NCBI GenBank assembly: GCA_012931725.1
Contig: CM022946.1
Coordinates: 112,718,093 to 112,782,092, forward strand
Direction of reading: 5' to 3'
Length of the DNA: 64,000 bases
Origin: Litsea cubeba
Taxonomy: Eukaryota; Streptophyta; Magnoliopsida; Laurales; Lauraceae
In this document: positions 11,510 to 22,004 of the stretch, in pieces
Position numbering within the stretch: position 1 is the first letter of the stretch
Layout of the letters: every line of letters starts with the position of its first letter
Program-made: the position numbers and the translations under genes
Notes under the pieces: model-generated
The model's database searches: none
What the model saw: the letters and a program-made list of their open reading frames with translations, nothing else
Told to the model about the DNA's origin: nothing

Positions 11510-11750
11510 AAAGAAAAAATTAGAAAGATTCTTTCCCAAAAGAAAGATATCTTGAGGGATTCCCTCCAAAAAAGAAATCAATGAGAGATTTTCTCCCAAA
11601 GATAGGATCAATAAAAGATTCTTTCTCAAAAGAAAGATATCTTGAGATATTCTCTCCCAAAATAAAGGGAACATGAGAGATTCTCTCCAAATAAAGATAT
11701 TCTTAGATATTCTCTATCCAAAGGAGAAATTTTAAGATATTCTTTACAAA
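11510..11750 (+). repeat. Six-fold degenerate repeat of GAGA-TTCT-TCTCCCAAAAGAAAG type
   Basis: Units of about 35-42 bp alternate AGATATCTTGAGATATTCTC and CCCAAAAGAAAG motifs. It lies between the antisense promoter and the LTR. No coding potential is seen here or in 11751-12054, which ends in a run of about 27 A (12030-12056). Confidence 0.75.
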
Positions 11751-12054
11751 AATGACACCATATGAGATCTAAGCCATTCCAAAAAGCTTAAGGTCCCATG
11801 GGTTAGCCCATATGAGCCAGGTTTGATCACCTAGGCACTAAAAAAAAAAATTGGGCTTTTAGTCAAAGAAAAATCCCTCTTACCAAGAGCATACAAAAAT
11901 GGTTCCATGCCTCTTTTGAGTTGATTGGATCATACAAAAAAAAGAATTCCAAGCCACATGAGCTTCCAAAAATCAAACCACCCAGCCTCATCTACCAAAT
12001 TGAGCCAAAATCTTGAAATTGACATTCCGCAAAAAAAAAAAAAAAAAAAAAAAA

Positions 12055-12300
12055 AAACAAACCAAATCCTGGTCCCTTAACTTGCCACATACAGCTTGTT
12101 AGGTCACAAGACCAAAACCAAAAGCAAAACCTGATCCCCTAACTTGCCACATACAGCCTGTTAGGTCACAAGATCAAAACCAAAATTAACCCCCCAACAT
12201 TCCACATATAGCTTGTTGGGTCACACGATCAAAACCAAACCCGACCCCCTAACCTGCCACATACAGCCTGTTAGGTCACAAGGTCAAAACCCAAATCCAC
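12055..12300 (+). repeat. Four tandem copies of a ~62-bp unit
   Basis: The unit reads CTAACTTGCCACATACAGCC, then TGTTAGGTCACAAG and a CAAAACC-rich spacer. There are four copies with a few substitutions each. From 12301 to the purine tract no other feature is seen. Confidence 0.9.
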
Positions 12301-12504
12301 ATCCCTAATGTCATCTTCAAAACTTTGCCTCGAGATGGTACATGATCCCTTTCACTACCATAAAATTCCCCTGGAAGCTCAAATGGCTACAAATACCAAA
12401 AGAAAGACTGCTCAAAGACTCTTGGTCAAGTCACAAGCTCTCCTTCACAAAATCTCTTCGAGGCACATCGACTACAAAAGTTAAGCAACTCATCGCTGCA
12501 CCTC

Positions 12505-12515
12505 GAGGGGGCATT
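12505..12515 (+). other. Polypurine tract of element A
   Basis: GAGGGGGCATT lies directly before the LTR start TGTTGACACC. It is the usual site for plus-strand DNA priming. The matching sites in B and C have been deleted. Confidence 0.75.
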
Positions 12516-14118
12516 TGTTGACACCAAAAATGTCACTTTGCTCCTTCAAGATCCTTCAAGACAGCCAAAAGAGGAGTACATAAGAAGTTTCGGGCCATTT
12601 CAAAATCATTTGGCCTAACTTCGCTCCTCCGACAGCTAAAAAGGAGCTCCCGCGGAGAAAGCATCGGAGACACCAAATCTTCGATCAGAGCCGATGGATG
12701 GTCTCAAAATACATCCAAAAGGCTCCACGTCAAGTTCCGACAACATTTGACCCTACATCAACCCTCGAACAGCTAAATCAAGCCTCTCGGCGGCGAGAAC
12801 CTCTGAGGCCATCACTCATCAGATAGACACATGGACGGCTTCAAAATGCTTACAAAGGTCTACACGTCAAATTTCAGGTCATTTCGACAACATTTGACCA
12901 GACTTTGACGCTCGGAAGCCAAATCAGGCCTCTCGGCGGCGAAGCTCCCCGGGACCATGGTTTCCAAGACAGAGCCTATGGATCATCTTAAAATGACTCC
13001 AAAATGTTCCCTGTCAAATTTCAAGTCAATCAGACATCGGTTGACCGCACATCAAGCCGTGACATCTTTATCGCGATAAAAACAAGTCAACTAGCGATAG
13101 GACCCCAAACAGCTTCAAAACTCAAAAAAAAATCCTATGGTTGGTCTTATTTATTGCTCAGGAGGCTTCACCCCAAATCTCAGGTCATTTTGACATCGTT
13201 TGACCCAGTTTCAGCTTCTGACGGAAAATCGGCAACTCTGCGCGACAAAGTCTTCAGCTTTCTTGGAAAATTAGAAACTTTACAAACCAAAATGAAAGGA
13301 TTCTCATCAGGCTTTCTACAGGGAAATCAAGCCAATAAGTGATAAAAAATGTCAAGAAAAAATACAGAAGAAAAAAGAAACGAAAAACAGCAAAAACGGA
13401 CGCAAAACGGGACAAAAAGGGGGAAAACCCCTCAAGGGTCGCTGGCGACCCTGGAGCCCGGGATCGCCGGGAGGGCCCCCGAAGTCCCGTTTTTTCATCG
13501 TTTTTCACGATTCGAAGCATCTGACCCCTAGGATTTTCCAAATTTCATACTTTTGAGACACCAAATCCTTTGACATCCGTCAAAATCATGGGTCAATCAT
13601 CAAAAGTATTAAAATCAACATTGATCGCCAATCGGTCAACCAAAAAAGTGTGCTTGCTACCCGACCGATCGAGAAATCACAGGACAGATGGCACCGACCC
13701 GCTGTTGGCAACCAATACCTAAAGTTACATGGTCATCCGATGTCGATCTACATGAAGATCTATCGATGATCATCACCAAAAGAATCCCAAAAGACGCGGC
13801 ACGGCCCGCGACTCTTGAATTGCTCGGCGACCACTTAATGCGATTAATTGACTATCTTTATTACAGTCATTAATCCATTTCTTTGGACGGCCCAATCAGA
13901 AGCTAGCATCCGGGAGTTACAAGTCAATTGATTCATGGCATTTAACCCATGAAACTCCTCCCATCATGGCGATTAAATGCCCTCAATCTCCTCCGGCCAA
14001 TCAGAAGCCAAGAAAAATGAGTTACAAAATAAAGGAATTAAATCCTGTAACTCCTCTCATTATGCGGCTTAATGACAATAAATGCCCATAAACCCTCCTA
14101 AATGACTACCAAAAAGCC

Positions 14119-14126
14119 TATAAATA
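14119..14126 (+). promoter_or_regulatory. LTR TATA box, element A
   Basis: CCTATAAATAGGAG is a textbook plant TATA box. Counterparts lie on the minus strand in both LTRs of C (39825-39832 and 52394-52401). Both LTRs of B have lost it through deletions. Confidence 0.75.
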
Positions 14127-14630
14127 GGAGAGCACTCCAAGAAGAAAAGACAGCACGACAAACTGCAGAAAATCCGAAAATTCAGACAGAAAAAGGCATC
14201 AGAAATCTAAGAGAAAGAAAGAGAAAACTCTATGGAAGTTCTACACCGACCACCGCTACAAGGTGACAAAAGTCCCTTGTTGGGTACCCCCCCAAGGTCC
14301 TTGCCTTCTTTTTCTACCTCCAATGGCTTAGACGTGGCTTTTCAGCCCGTCTACTTAGTTTTTTATTGGACATAGGACCTCCTTTTGGTCTTTGTCCTCT
14401 AAAAACCTGAGGTTATAGCCAAGCTAAGCGAATCAAGAGCATCCTCTGTTCTCATCTACATGGATGATGGCGAAGTCCACATATGGCTTGCGACCGTTAA
14501 TCTGAACGAGTTCCCCACAATCTCCTGAAAAGTTAGATCCTCCTTTTCTTGCTTTTCATTGTAGTTTGTATTTTTCTAAAAGAGACAAAAATCACAACTC
14601 TTATATTTCATTATTGATAAGAATTGTAAA

Positions 14631-14730
14631 TTGGCTATAAACGCCAAAATCAGCTATAAACGCAAAAATCGGTATAAATGCCAAAATCGGCTATAAACGC
14701 CAAAAATCGGCTATAAATGCCAAAAAATCA
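14631..14730 (+). repeat. U5 minisatellite GGCTATAAACGCCAAAAATC
   Basis: Five units of about 19-20 bp, GGCTATAAAYGCCAAAAATC. The core is the same as in the internal minisatellite at 6116-6440. Shorter versions are in the LTRs of C (39287-39335 and 51828-51895). Confidence 0.85.
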
Positions 14731-15126
14731 CCTTTCACGGCAAATCAAGAAAATGTCTCTTTTCTTAAATATATGTGCAATGGAAAACTTGAAAGAAGTT
14801 GATTTCCTTTTTACTTGCAAAGGTCGATCTCTGGATCACCACTTGCAATTCCAAGTAAAATAGAAAATCTGGCACACCCACACAAAAAAATGTTGATGCA
14901 CGCCTCTGCCCCCTGGTTACAAAAGGGTCGGACCCAATGGACTCCCACGTCCGCCGACCTCGGTAGAACTGGGCAGAAGCGCTGTTCCATCAACTTCAGG
15001 AGAGGAGAGTAAGGAAGGCTCAGATAGAAGGGTGGTCTAGTTTGCCACTGGGGGAGTTTGGAGAATGTTAGGATCAGCAGTACGAGGAAGAGGGTTTCTG
15101 AGACCTGTCTTCACAGTCCTGCTGAT

Positions 15127-16156
15127 ACTCTAACACAGACCTTCACCATGGCCATAGCTAAGACAAGAAGAGCAAGGGAGGTTTTCATAACCAATATCTA
15201 CTTCCACCTGAGAATCACCTGCTAGATCAACTATAACAGACGAGGGCTTTGGCTTATGGAGGTCCAGATTAACACAAATCCTAGTATAGGAGAAAAATCT
15301 TTGGGAGGTTGTATTTTCATCTACCATAATAGGATTACCAACCGAATTGGCTATGGAGAAGAGAATGTGCTGACTCCAGCAGTGAAATGGAAGACCTTTG
15401 AGCCTGATCCAAATTGGAGATAGAGAAGGCTAGGAAAAGGAATCCATCCCTGGAGACCAAGGGAGCATATGAAGCTTCCTATGACCAAGTGAGAGAGGGG
15501 AGAAAGAGAGGAGAAGGTCTCTTTCTTGAGAGCTATGAAATCTAAAAATAAAGTATCCTTTATCAGTTAGGGATATCAGGCTCTTGATGGGCAGCTTCCG
15601 GATATGATGAGTGTGCTGCTCCACCCATTCCAGGGAAGGTCTTTTCCCCTCAAATCTTCCAATAGCTGCAAAGGTGAAGGACTCCTTACTAGATGAGATC
15701 ATGGAATTTGGGATTTGGACAGAGGGTTTCCCATCGATTCAAGAAGTAGAGGGAAGAGATGATGGAGGAGCTAGAGACGGATGATAGAGAAGCGAAGCAT
15801 AAGATCTAAAGGAGAGAGGGGTATTCCCAGAGCAGCTCTGAGCTTGGAGCACAAGGGCTTTGAGCTTATGTAATTGATCAATAGAGAGAAGAGGTAAGGG
15901 AAGGGCAAAGGAAGGGGGGCCTACCTTTAGAATATCGAGCACATTTGAGGCCTTGATGTTAACCGCATGTGGGAGAGATGGACTCTAGAGGGGGATTAGG
16001 GGAAAGGCGATCAGAAAAGGGGGGAGGGGACTGGGTTGCAGACGAGGGCTGGAGAATTGGTGAAGGGGGAAGGGGCGCAGAGGTAGACGAGGGCTGTTAG
16101 ATTGCTGACGGGGGCTAAAGGTCAGGGGGAGGGGGAGAGGGCGGAGATGCAGACAT
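15127..16156 (-). pseudogene. LINE ORF1-like relic (DUF4283 fold plus CCHC zinc knuckle)
   Basis: On the minus strand a broken frame starts near ATG 16156 with a Pro/Ser-rich N-terminus. It then holds a DUF4283-like block (15702-15430: FAAIGRFEGKRPSLEWVEQH, then FIFRFHSSQERDLLL). After a stop it continues with an IRLKGLPFHCWS-like stretch and a C-terminal block (15327-15130) with RICVNLDLHKPKP. A zinc knuckle CSSCLSYGHGEGLC fits C-x2-C-x4-H-x4-C. Plant L1-type LINE ORF1 proteins have exactly this order and bind nucleic acid. Several stops separate the blocks. No endonuclease or RT is attached, so it is either a truncated LINE or a related host-gene relic; LINE is more likely. Confidence 0.7.
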
Positions 16157-16189
16157 GGTTTATTAACTTCACATATTCTAAAAGAAAGT

Positions 16190-16740
16190 TTAAGTTACAC
16201 ATCTGATTAAGCAGTATTACTTGATTTTTAAGTAAAGATTTGATTAATCATGAGTACTATTAATTTGATAAGATCGGACTATTAAAGCGGATTATCAGCA
16301 CTACAAAACTTTCTGGATGTCACTGATTTGTGTTGAATATATTAGCTAGAAATGGATGATCCAAAACTTATTTTAATCATATTAGACTCATACAAACTAC
16401 GAATTTGAATCTGTTTTACCTTGTGGGCCCGTATAGATGAAATCTATGGTCTGAACAGTTTGGATAAATTACCAAAAGTCTTTATTACTGAGGTATATTT
16501 TTGAGTGCTAAGTTAAGTCATTAAAGTCTTATTTATGCATTGTGGATAAGTTATTTTATGCAATCAAAGTGTATATTAGCTTGTAATTTGATTAACTATG
16601 AATTGTGATGCCAAATTAAGATGAATTGATGGATGGATTATTACAATTAATGTAGCTATTGACCAGTATAGCTTGTAATTTGATAATATGGTGTCATTAA
16701 GAAGAATATTCCTTCGGGCATAAATCATTTTTAATTATTA
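16190..16740. repeat. Left arm of a long imperfect inverted repeat
   Basis: The AT-rich sequence matches the reverse complement of 17990-18625. Two segments align well by eye: 16210-16350 with about 18460-18600 (for example ACTATTAAAGYGG-TTATCARCACTACAA), and 16560-16690 with about 18010-18150 (GTGTATATTAGCTTGTAA). The outer end fades near 16190. No gene is seen. Confidence 0.75.
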
Positions 16741-17700
16741 TTTTTTGCTTAAGACAAATTATATTAAAAGAAGAAAGGAAGATAGGCTAAAGCCTCCAAT
16801 ACAAGGGATGAGCCCCCACGCGAAGAGACAAGATAACAAGAAAAGCCGATAACAGACAAGCAACTACTTCCATATGGTGGGATATGCTCTATTCAAAAAG
16901 TGCAACTGAGGGTGTGATAAAAGTTTCCACTAGATGATCTATGAAGAGGCATTTAGCGCTTACAGTTATTGAGTTTGGAGTCATCCTCATTTCCCAGATG
17001 ATAAAGATGATGTGGGAGAAGATCGCACCTGCTTGGTTTCTTCCATTCTCATCTCTGCCAAAAAGAGTGCTTTCCAAATTACCCTTGGAGACGAAGAGAT
17101 CCTCTATAAAGAAACAACTGCAAAGAGAAGCTAAGACCACAAGAGATTGGCAAAAGAGCATTAAAAAAGAGATGAGTATCAATTTCTTCTTGAGACGCAC
17201 AAATTGAGCATCTTGAAGCTAGGATCGGCCCTTTTTATTTAGCCCAAGCGACAGTCGGGGTCTTTCTATGCATAAGACGCCAAATCATGCATGCTATTCT
17301 AGGAAAAATCCAAGAGTTCCAAACAAAGTCCGACCATAAGGTCCTTAAGCTCTACAGCGGACGAGATTCCAAGCTTTTGAGAGAGAGAACTCACCATCCA
17401 GCTAAGCTAGAAGATCAATTTAATTAAGAGCTATTGAAATTGAATTGACACGCTCCATATGGACTTGGAGGACTAAGGGAATAGAATTTGGGATTCTCCA
17501 TCTAACTTCTTCTATGATGGTAGAGACCTTGGGAAAAGGTGAGAGATCGAGGTTCGGAAAAAGAGTTGTGATAGGATCCTGATCAATCCATCTATCATGC
17601 CACAAATTGATCCTAGAACCATTACCCACCTTCCATTTTCTACCATCTTAAAGGATCGGAGAGAGGGCCCTAATCTACTTATAAATGCAAGAACCTACCT
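16741..17700 (-). pseudogene. LINE RT C-terminal fragment with zinc-binding tail
   Basis: The minus strand holds the end of a non-LTR RT polyprotein. GNGSRINLWHDRWIDQDP (17629-17570) is the usual lead into the RT zinc-binding domain. CSICASQEEIDTHLF (about 17205-17160) supplies C-x2-C and His of that domain. Frames are broken by stops and shifts. The A/T-rich end near 16741 fits a LINE 3' terminus. Endonuclease and RT core are absent, so it is a 5'-truncated or decayed copy. It lies between the arms of the inverted repeat. 17701-17989 shows nothing further. Confidence 0.65.
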
Positions 17701-17989
17701 TTGGGGTACCCAAGTGCCAAGGAGCTGAGTTCTTAATTATATCACATACATCAACAATGTCTTATTCTGATTTCTATCCCATAAAAGATTGAACCTTCGG
17801 GTCCGTCCTCATATCCTTTACAAAATCACAATTTAGTTTTATTATATTCACAAGAATTAATGGTGATATGCCCCTACTTCAATCTAGAAATCGAACGAGT
17901 CTTCACAATTGAATTGCTTTGGTAATTACCAAGTCAATCCAAACTATCAATCTCTAGTTGGAATTATATTAATAAAACTTTTATGTCAA

Positions 17990-18625
17990 ATCTTTAATTG
18001 GATCCTTTTTTTTTTACTTAATGGTCCAACTTCACATCTGCATTGATCAATAGTTACACTAATTACAATAATCCGTCCATTAATTCACCTCAATTGGGCA
18101 TTCCAACGCATAATTAATCAAGTTACAAGCTAATATACACTTTCTATTTTAGTATGAGATCCTATCTGCCTAGGCTTACTTGTCTCTCAGGGGGCTTTGG
18201 ACTATACTAAGTCTCACATCAGTTACATCAAACCCATGATCTTGGGCGTAAATGTGCAAACTGGGCTTAACCCTACATGACGCATTTTATTGTATTGGGA
18301 CTTCAATTAATGTGGACAGCATAATGTGGATAGTGGGGACAAGTTGTCATGGAATAGTAATGACTTTGTTTGCCTTAACCCCACATGACGCGTTTTAAAG
18401 TTGTGAGACTTTGGTCAAAGCAGACATAAAATAAAAGATTCTGGGCCATCAATTTCTGACTAATGTGGTCAACACAAATCTTGATCGGTTGACATCCAAA
18501 AACATTGTAGTGTTGATAAACCACTTTAATAGTTCTGATATTATAAACTAATTGTATTCGAGATTAATTAAACCTTTATTTAATCAAGTAATATTGTCTG
18601 ATTTGACCAGATCATGGACCCATCT
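17990..18625. repeat. Right arm of the long inverted repeat
   Basis: Reverse complement partner of 16190-16740. It contains an extra ~280 bp (about 18155-18440) not found in the left arm, with two copies of CTTAACCCYACATGACGCRTTTTA. Element B begins within 30 bp of its outer end. Confidence 0.7.
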
Positions 18626-18652
18626 ATGTTATTTTCTAATCAATGAATACTA

Positions 18653-20284
18653 TCTTGATACAAAAATTGTGTCACTTTGCCTCTCCAAAACTCAAGAAAG
18701 CTACATGAAGCTGTAGCCCACCATAAATAGGCAATGCTACTTCCAAAAATCAAATCTTGTCAGAATCAAACAAAAACCGCAAGATTCTTTAAGACAGCCA
18801 AAAAAGGAGTACACAAGAAGTTTCGGACCATTTCAGAATAATTTGGCCTAACTTCACTTTTCCGATAGCTGAATAGGAGCTCTCGGCGGCAACAGCATCA
18901 GAGACACCAAATCTTCAATCAGAGCTTATGGATAGTCTCAAAATACATACAAAAGGCTCCACGTCAAGTTCCGAGTCAAACCGACGACGTTTGACCCTCC
19001 ATCAACCCTCGAACAGCTAAATCAAGCCTCTCGGCGGCGAGAACCGCCGAGGCCATCACTCATCAAAAAGAGCACATGGACGGCTTCAAAACGCTTACAA
19101 AGGACTATACGTCAAGTTTCAGGTCATTTCGACAACATTTGACCATACTTTGACTCTCGGTAGTCAAATCAGGCCTCTCGGCGGCGAAGCTCCCCGGGAC
19201 CATGGTTTTCAAGACAGAGCTTGTGGATCATCTTAAAATGACTCCAATAGGTTTCTTGTCAAATTTCAAGTCAATCGGACATCGGTTGACCGCACATCAA
19301 GCCGCAATATTTTCCTCGTGACAAAATCAAGTCTACTGGTGACAGGACCCATACAGCTTCAAAACTCAAATAAAAGCCTATGGTTGGTCTTATTTATTGC
19401 TCAAGAGGCTTCATCTCAAATTTCAGGTCATTCCGACACCGTTTGACCCAGTTTCAGCTTCTGACGGAAAATCGGCAGCTCTACGCCACAAAGTCTTCGA
19501 CTTTCTTGAAAAATTGGAAACTTTGCACCCCAAAATGTAAGGATTCTCATCAAGTTTTCTACAGGGAAATCAGGCCAATAAATGTGCAAAATTGTCAGGA
19601 AAAACACAGGAGAAAAAAGAATGAAAAATACCTCAAAACGGCCGCAAAATGGGACAAAAGGGGAAAATTCCCCCCCAAGGTCGCAGACCCCCGCGACCCT
19701 GGCCCATGGTCGCAGGGGCCTAGGTTCCCCCGCCCCTGTGAGCCTGGCCCATGGTCGCCAGTGACCATGGAGCCTCGGGTCGCCGGGTTCGCCCCAGAAG
19801 GCCCATTTTCCGTCATTTTTCCGCGATTCGAAAGCTTCCAACTCCTGGGATTTTCCAAAATTCATACTTTTGAGGCACCAAATCCTTCGACATCCGTCAA
19901 AATCATGGATTAATCTTCAAGAGTATCAAAATCAACATTGATCACCAACTGGTCAACCAAAAAGTATGCTTTCTACCCGACCGATTGAGAAATCGACAGG
20001 ACAGATGGCACCGACCCGCTGTTGGCAATCAATGCCTAAAGTTAAATGTCTCTTTTCTTAAATATATGTGCAATGGAAAACTTGAAAGAAGTTGATTTCC
20101 TTTTCACTTGCGAATGTCGATCTCTGGATCACCACTTGCAATTCGAAATAAAATAAAAATTCTGGCACACCCACATAAGAAAATGTTGATACCCGCTTCT
20201 GCCCCCGAGCGCGAAAGGGTTGTACCCCACGGACTCCCACGTCCGCCGGCCTCGGTAGCACCGAGCAGAATGCGCGGTCCATCA
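18653..20284 (+). repeat. 5' LTR of element B, internally deleted
   Basis: It starts near TCTTGATACAAAAA (diverged from TGTTGACACCAAAAA) and ends CCATCA. Compared with the LTR of A, about 1 kb is missing at about 20045, including the TATA box and the first part of U5. It joins GCCTAAAGTTA to AATGTCTCTTTTC. The GC-rich patch (19678-19800) has about three units of GGTCGC-type repeats against one in A. Confidence 0.8.
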
Positions 20285-20287
20285 AGC

Positions 20288-20305
20288 TGGCTCCACCCGG
20301 TAGGA
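20288..20305 (+). other. Candidate primer-binding site, element B
   Basis: TGGCTCCACCCGGTAGGA starts 3 nt after the LTR end. The same sequence follows the 5' LTR of C (minus strand, 51561-51544). TGG at the start fits a tRNA CCA end, but I could not assign the tRNA. Confidence 0.45.
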
Positions 20306-20489
20306 CTCGGTCATTTGAGAACACGATGCTAGAAATGAAGTCTTTGCATATCATATCTTTTGCTCTATGCTTATGGTTCTTTTCTAGATTCCTTGGCTAC
20401 TTTCTAGTTGGTGGCCTATGTTGGTTTTTGCATCTAAAAAAAATGAGATGAGTTTTTTTTTTGAAAATTTCGAATTCTTTGAATTTATT

Positions 20490-20935
20490 TCCACTCTTTC
20501 TCTTTAAAAAAAATCAAATTTCTCAGTTTGGATTCAAAATTGAGAAGCTTTGATCCTCTCCTTTCGTTTGTGTGCTCGCAGAAATTGTTGAGCCTGTTCG
20601 AATTAGGATTTGGGCCATCGTTTCTCTTCGATGAGTTCATTAGAAATTAAAAAAAATCAAATTTCTCCTTTTAGATTCAAAATTGAGAAACTTTGATCCT
20701 TACCTTTTCGGGCACCGGTGCTTGCAGAAATGTTGAGCTTGTGATGAATCGGGGATTGGGCCATCGTTTCTCTTCGATGAGTCTGTTCGAGATTTCAAAA
20801 AAATGTCAAATTTCTCAGTTTGGATTCAAAATTGAGAAGGTTTGATACTCTCCTTTCGTTCATATGCTCGCAGAAATTGTTGAGCCTGTTCGAATTAGGA
20901 CTGGGCCATCGTTTCTCTTCGATGAGTCATAGTCC
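20490..20935 (+). repeat. Leader tandem array, three ~150-bp monomers (B)
   Basis: Monomers hold ATTTCTCAGTTTGGATTCAA, a GCTCGCAGAAATTGTTGAGC segment and CATCGTTTCTCTTCGATGAG. Copy C has seven such monomers. No open frame is conserved through it, so it is probably leader RNA. Confidence 0.9.
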
Positions 20936-21174
20936 ATTTAGGAGATATATATATATAAAAAGAGACATAGACCACTAAGGTTAAACCAATTGCGTTCTTT
21001 GATCACGGTTGGTTCAAGAAAAGCCTTGTCCAGAGTGTGGAGACAGCTTGACTGTTCTAGGCAAGGGTCCTCCAAACGGGTTCATTAAGTAATCCTACCC
21101 TTACCTGGGGGCAATTCTATCAATTGAGATTTTAATAAGACCAGGTTAGGAGGCCTATGTGTACTCTCTTGTCT

Positions 21175-21615
21175 TTTAAATAAAAAATTTTCAAAATAAA
21201 TAAATTTAAAATAAAGATTTTTAAATAAAAAATAAAAAATAAAAAAATAGATATTTCCAAAAAAAAAGATTTTTAAAAAAAAAATCTTAAAAAAGAAGAT
21301 TTTTAAAAAAAATCTTAACAAAAAAAACTTCCATCATTTTTGGGTTCAGATCGGAGAAATTTTGGTCTCGTCCCTTCTGAGCACTGGCGCTCGCGGAAAT
21401 CGTTGAGCCCGTATTCAGATTGGAATGCCTTTTGCTCTCTTTGATGAACCCGATCTTGGCCTTTAAAAAAATTTCTCGTCAGTTTTTGGGTTCAGATCTG
21501 AGAAATTACGGTTCCTTCTCTTCTGGGTACTTGCGCTCGCGAAAATCGTTGAGCCCGTATTTGGATCGGAATACCATCTGCTCTCTTTAATAAATCCAAT
21601 TTTGACCTTTCAAAA
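21175..21615 (+). repeat. AT-rich tract and second leader monomer family (B)
   Basis: An AAATAAAAAATAAAAAA-type tract (21175-21330) is followed by two ~145-bp monomers containing GCTCGCGGAAATCGTTGAGC and CTCTTTGATGAACC. These align with the monomers at 20490-20935, so both families look related. Equivalent blocks lie at 49690-50045 (C) and 61555-62080 (D). 20936-21174 and 21616-21956 hold conserved leader sequence without a gene. Confidence 0.8.
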
Positions 21616-21956
21616 CAGAGAATCTCATCTCATGGATGCGGTCTCCAAACATTTGTGTCTAGTGGTACTAATACGCCCTTTCAGGGTCTATTATATTCAC
21701 GACCGGTACATCTGTAATTCCAACCTCATATTCTTCTTACCTCGTGCAAGCTCTGCTTCTCGATAAGTCGAATTTAGGTTCACAATTGCCTATAGCAGTC
21801 ATTGGAATGCTCATTCTGGGCTCACCATAGTTGTGATCAGAATAATTGTACCCTCTATAGCTTTTTGCCTTCTTCATATTGCTTGGGTCATATCCCTCGA
21901 GTGATTTGAAAAGACAAATCCATAGAATTTCCCATTTATGATCATTATATTCTTGT

Positions 21957-21985
21957 GATTACTAATGGATATTGTCTTGTTTCAG
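21957..21985 (+). promoter_or_regulatory. Possible 3' splice site in the leader just before gag
   Basis: TTACTAATGG resembles a branch site and is followed by TTGTCTTGTTTCAG; the gag ATG is 20 bp downstream. The arrangement recurs in C and D (62428-62454). A matching donor was not found, so this is tentative. Confidence 0.35.
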
Positions 21986-22004
21986 AAATTTTTCAAAAAC
22001 TAAT

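Larger units (their letters stand above)
1..14992 (+). mobile_element. Tat-type Ty3/gypsy element A, 5' part outside window
   Basis: This is an LTR retrotransposon running left to right. It enters the window inside gag and ends with a complete 3' LTR closing in CCATCA at 14992, followed by ACTTC, the probable 3' copy of its target duplication. Order seen: gag, acidic linker, protease, G-patch, truncated integrase, three minisatellite blocks, an antisense PMD gene, a repeat-rich 3' region, a purine tract and the LTR. Reverse transcriptase and RNase H are missing because of a deletion at about 4277. Integrase without a chromodomain plus a long 3' region with an antisense gene matches the Tat lineage (Retand, Grande and Ogre relatives). 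The lineage name is by architecture and motif recall; no phylogeny could be run. Confidence 0.85.
12516..14992 (+). repeat. 3' LTR of element A (2477 bp)
   Basis: It begins TGTTGACACC and ends CCATCA. The ends were fixed by comparing with element C, where a perfect GGAAC duplication flanks the homologous termini. U3 (12560-13230) consists of about four diverged units of 130-150 bp, each with CTCTCGGCGGCGA or a relative, a GTCAAATTTCAGGTCA-like stretch and GACAACATTTGACC. A GC-rich patch lies at 13436-13490. A TATA box is at 14119. U5 carries a minisatellite. Open frames inside are chance. Copies: 18653-20284 (B, internally deleted), 39035-41210 and 51565-54137 (C), 60072-61449 (B, truncated). 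Confidence 0.9.

Noticed and set aside
11022..11510. Phe-rich minus-strand open frames near the antisense start
   Set aside because: Low-complexity translation of A/T runs, most of it inside predicted intron 1.
19380..19913. 177-codon frame in the LTR of B
   Set aside because: The frame crosses the GC-rich repeat patch and is not maintained in the other LTRs.
20288..20305. Naming the tRNA primer of the Tat elements
   Set aside because: The sequence has the right position and a TGG start, but I could not match it with confidence to a specific plant tRNA.
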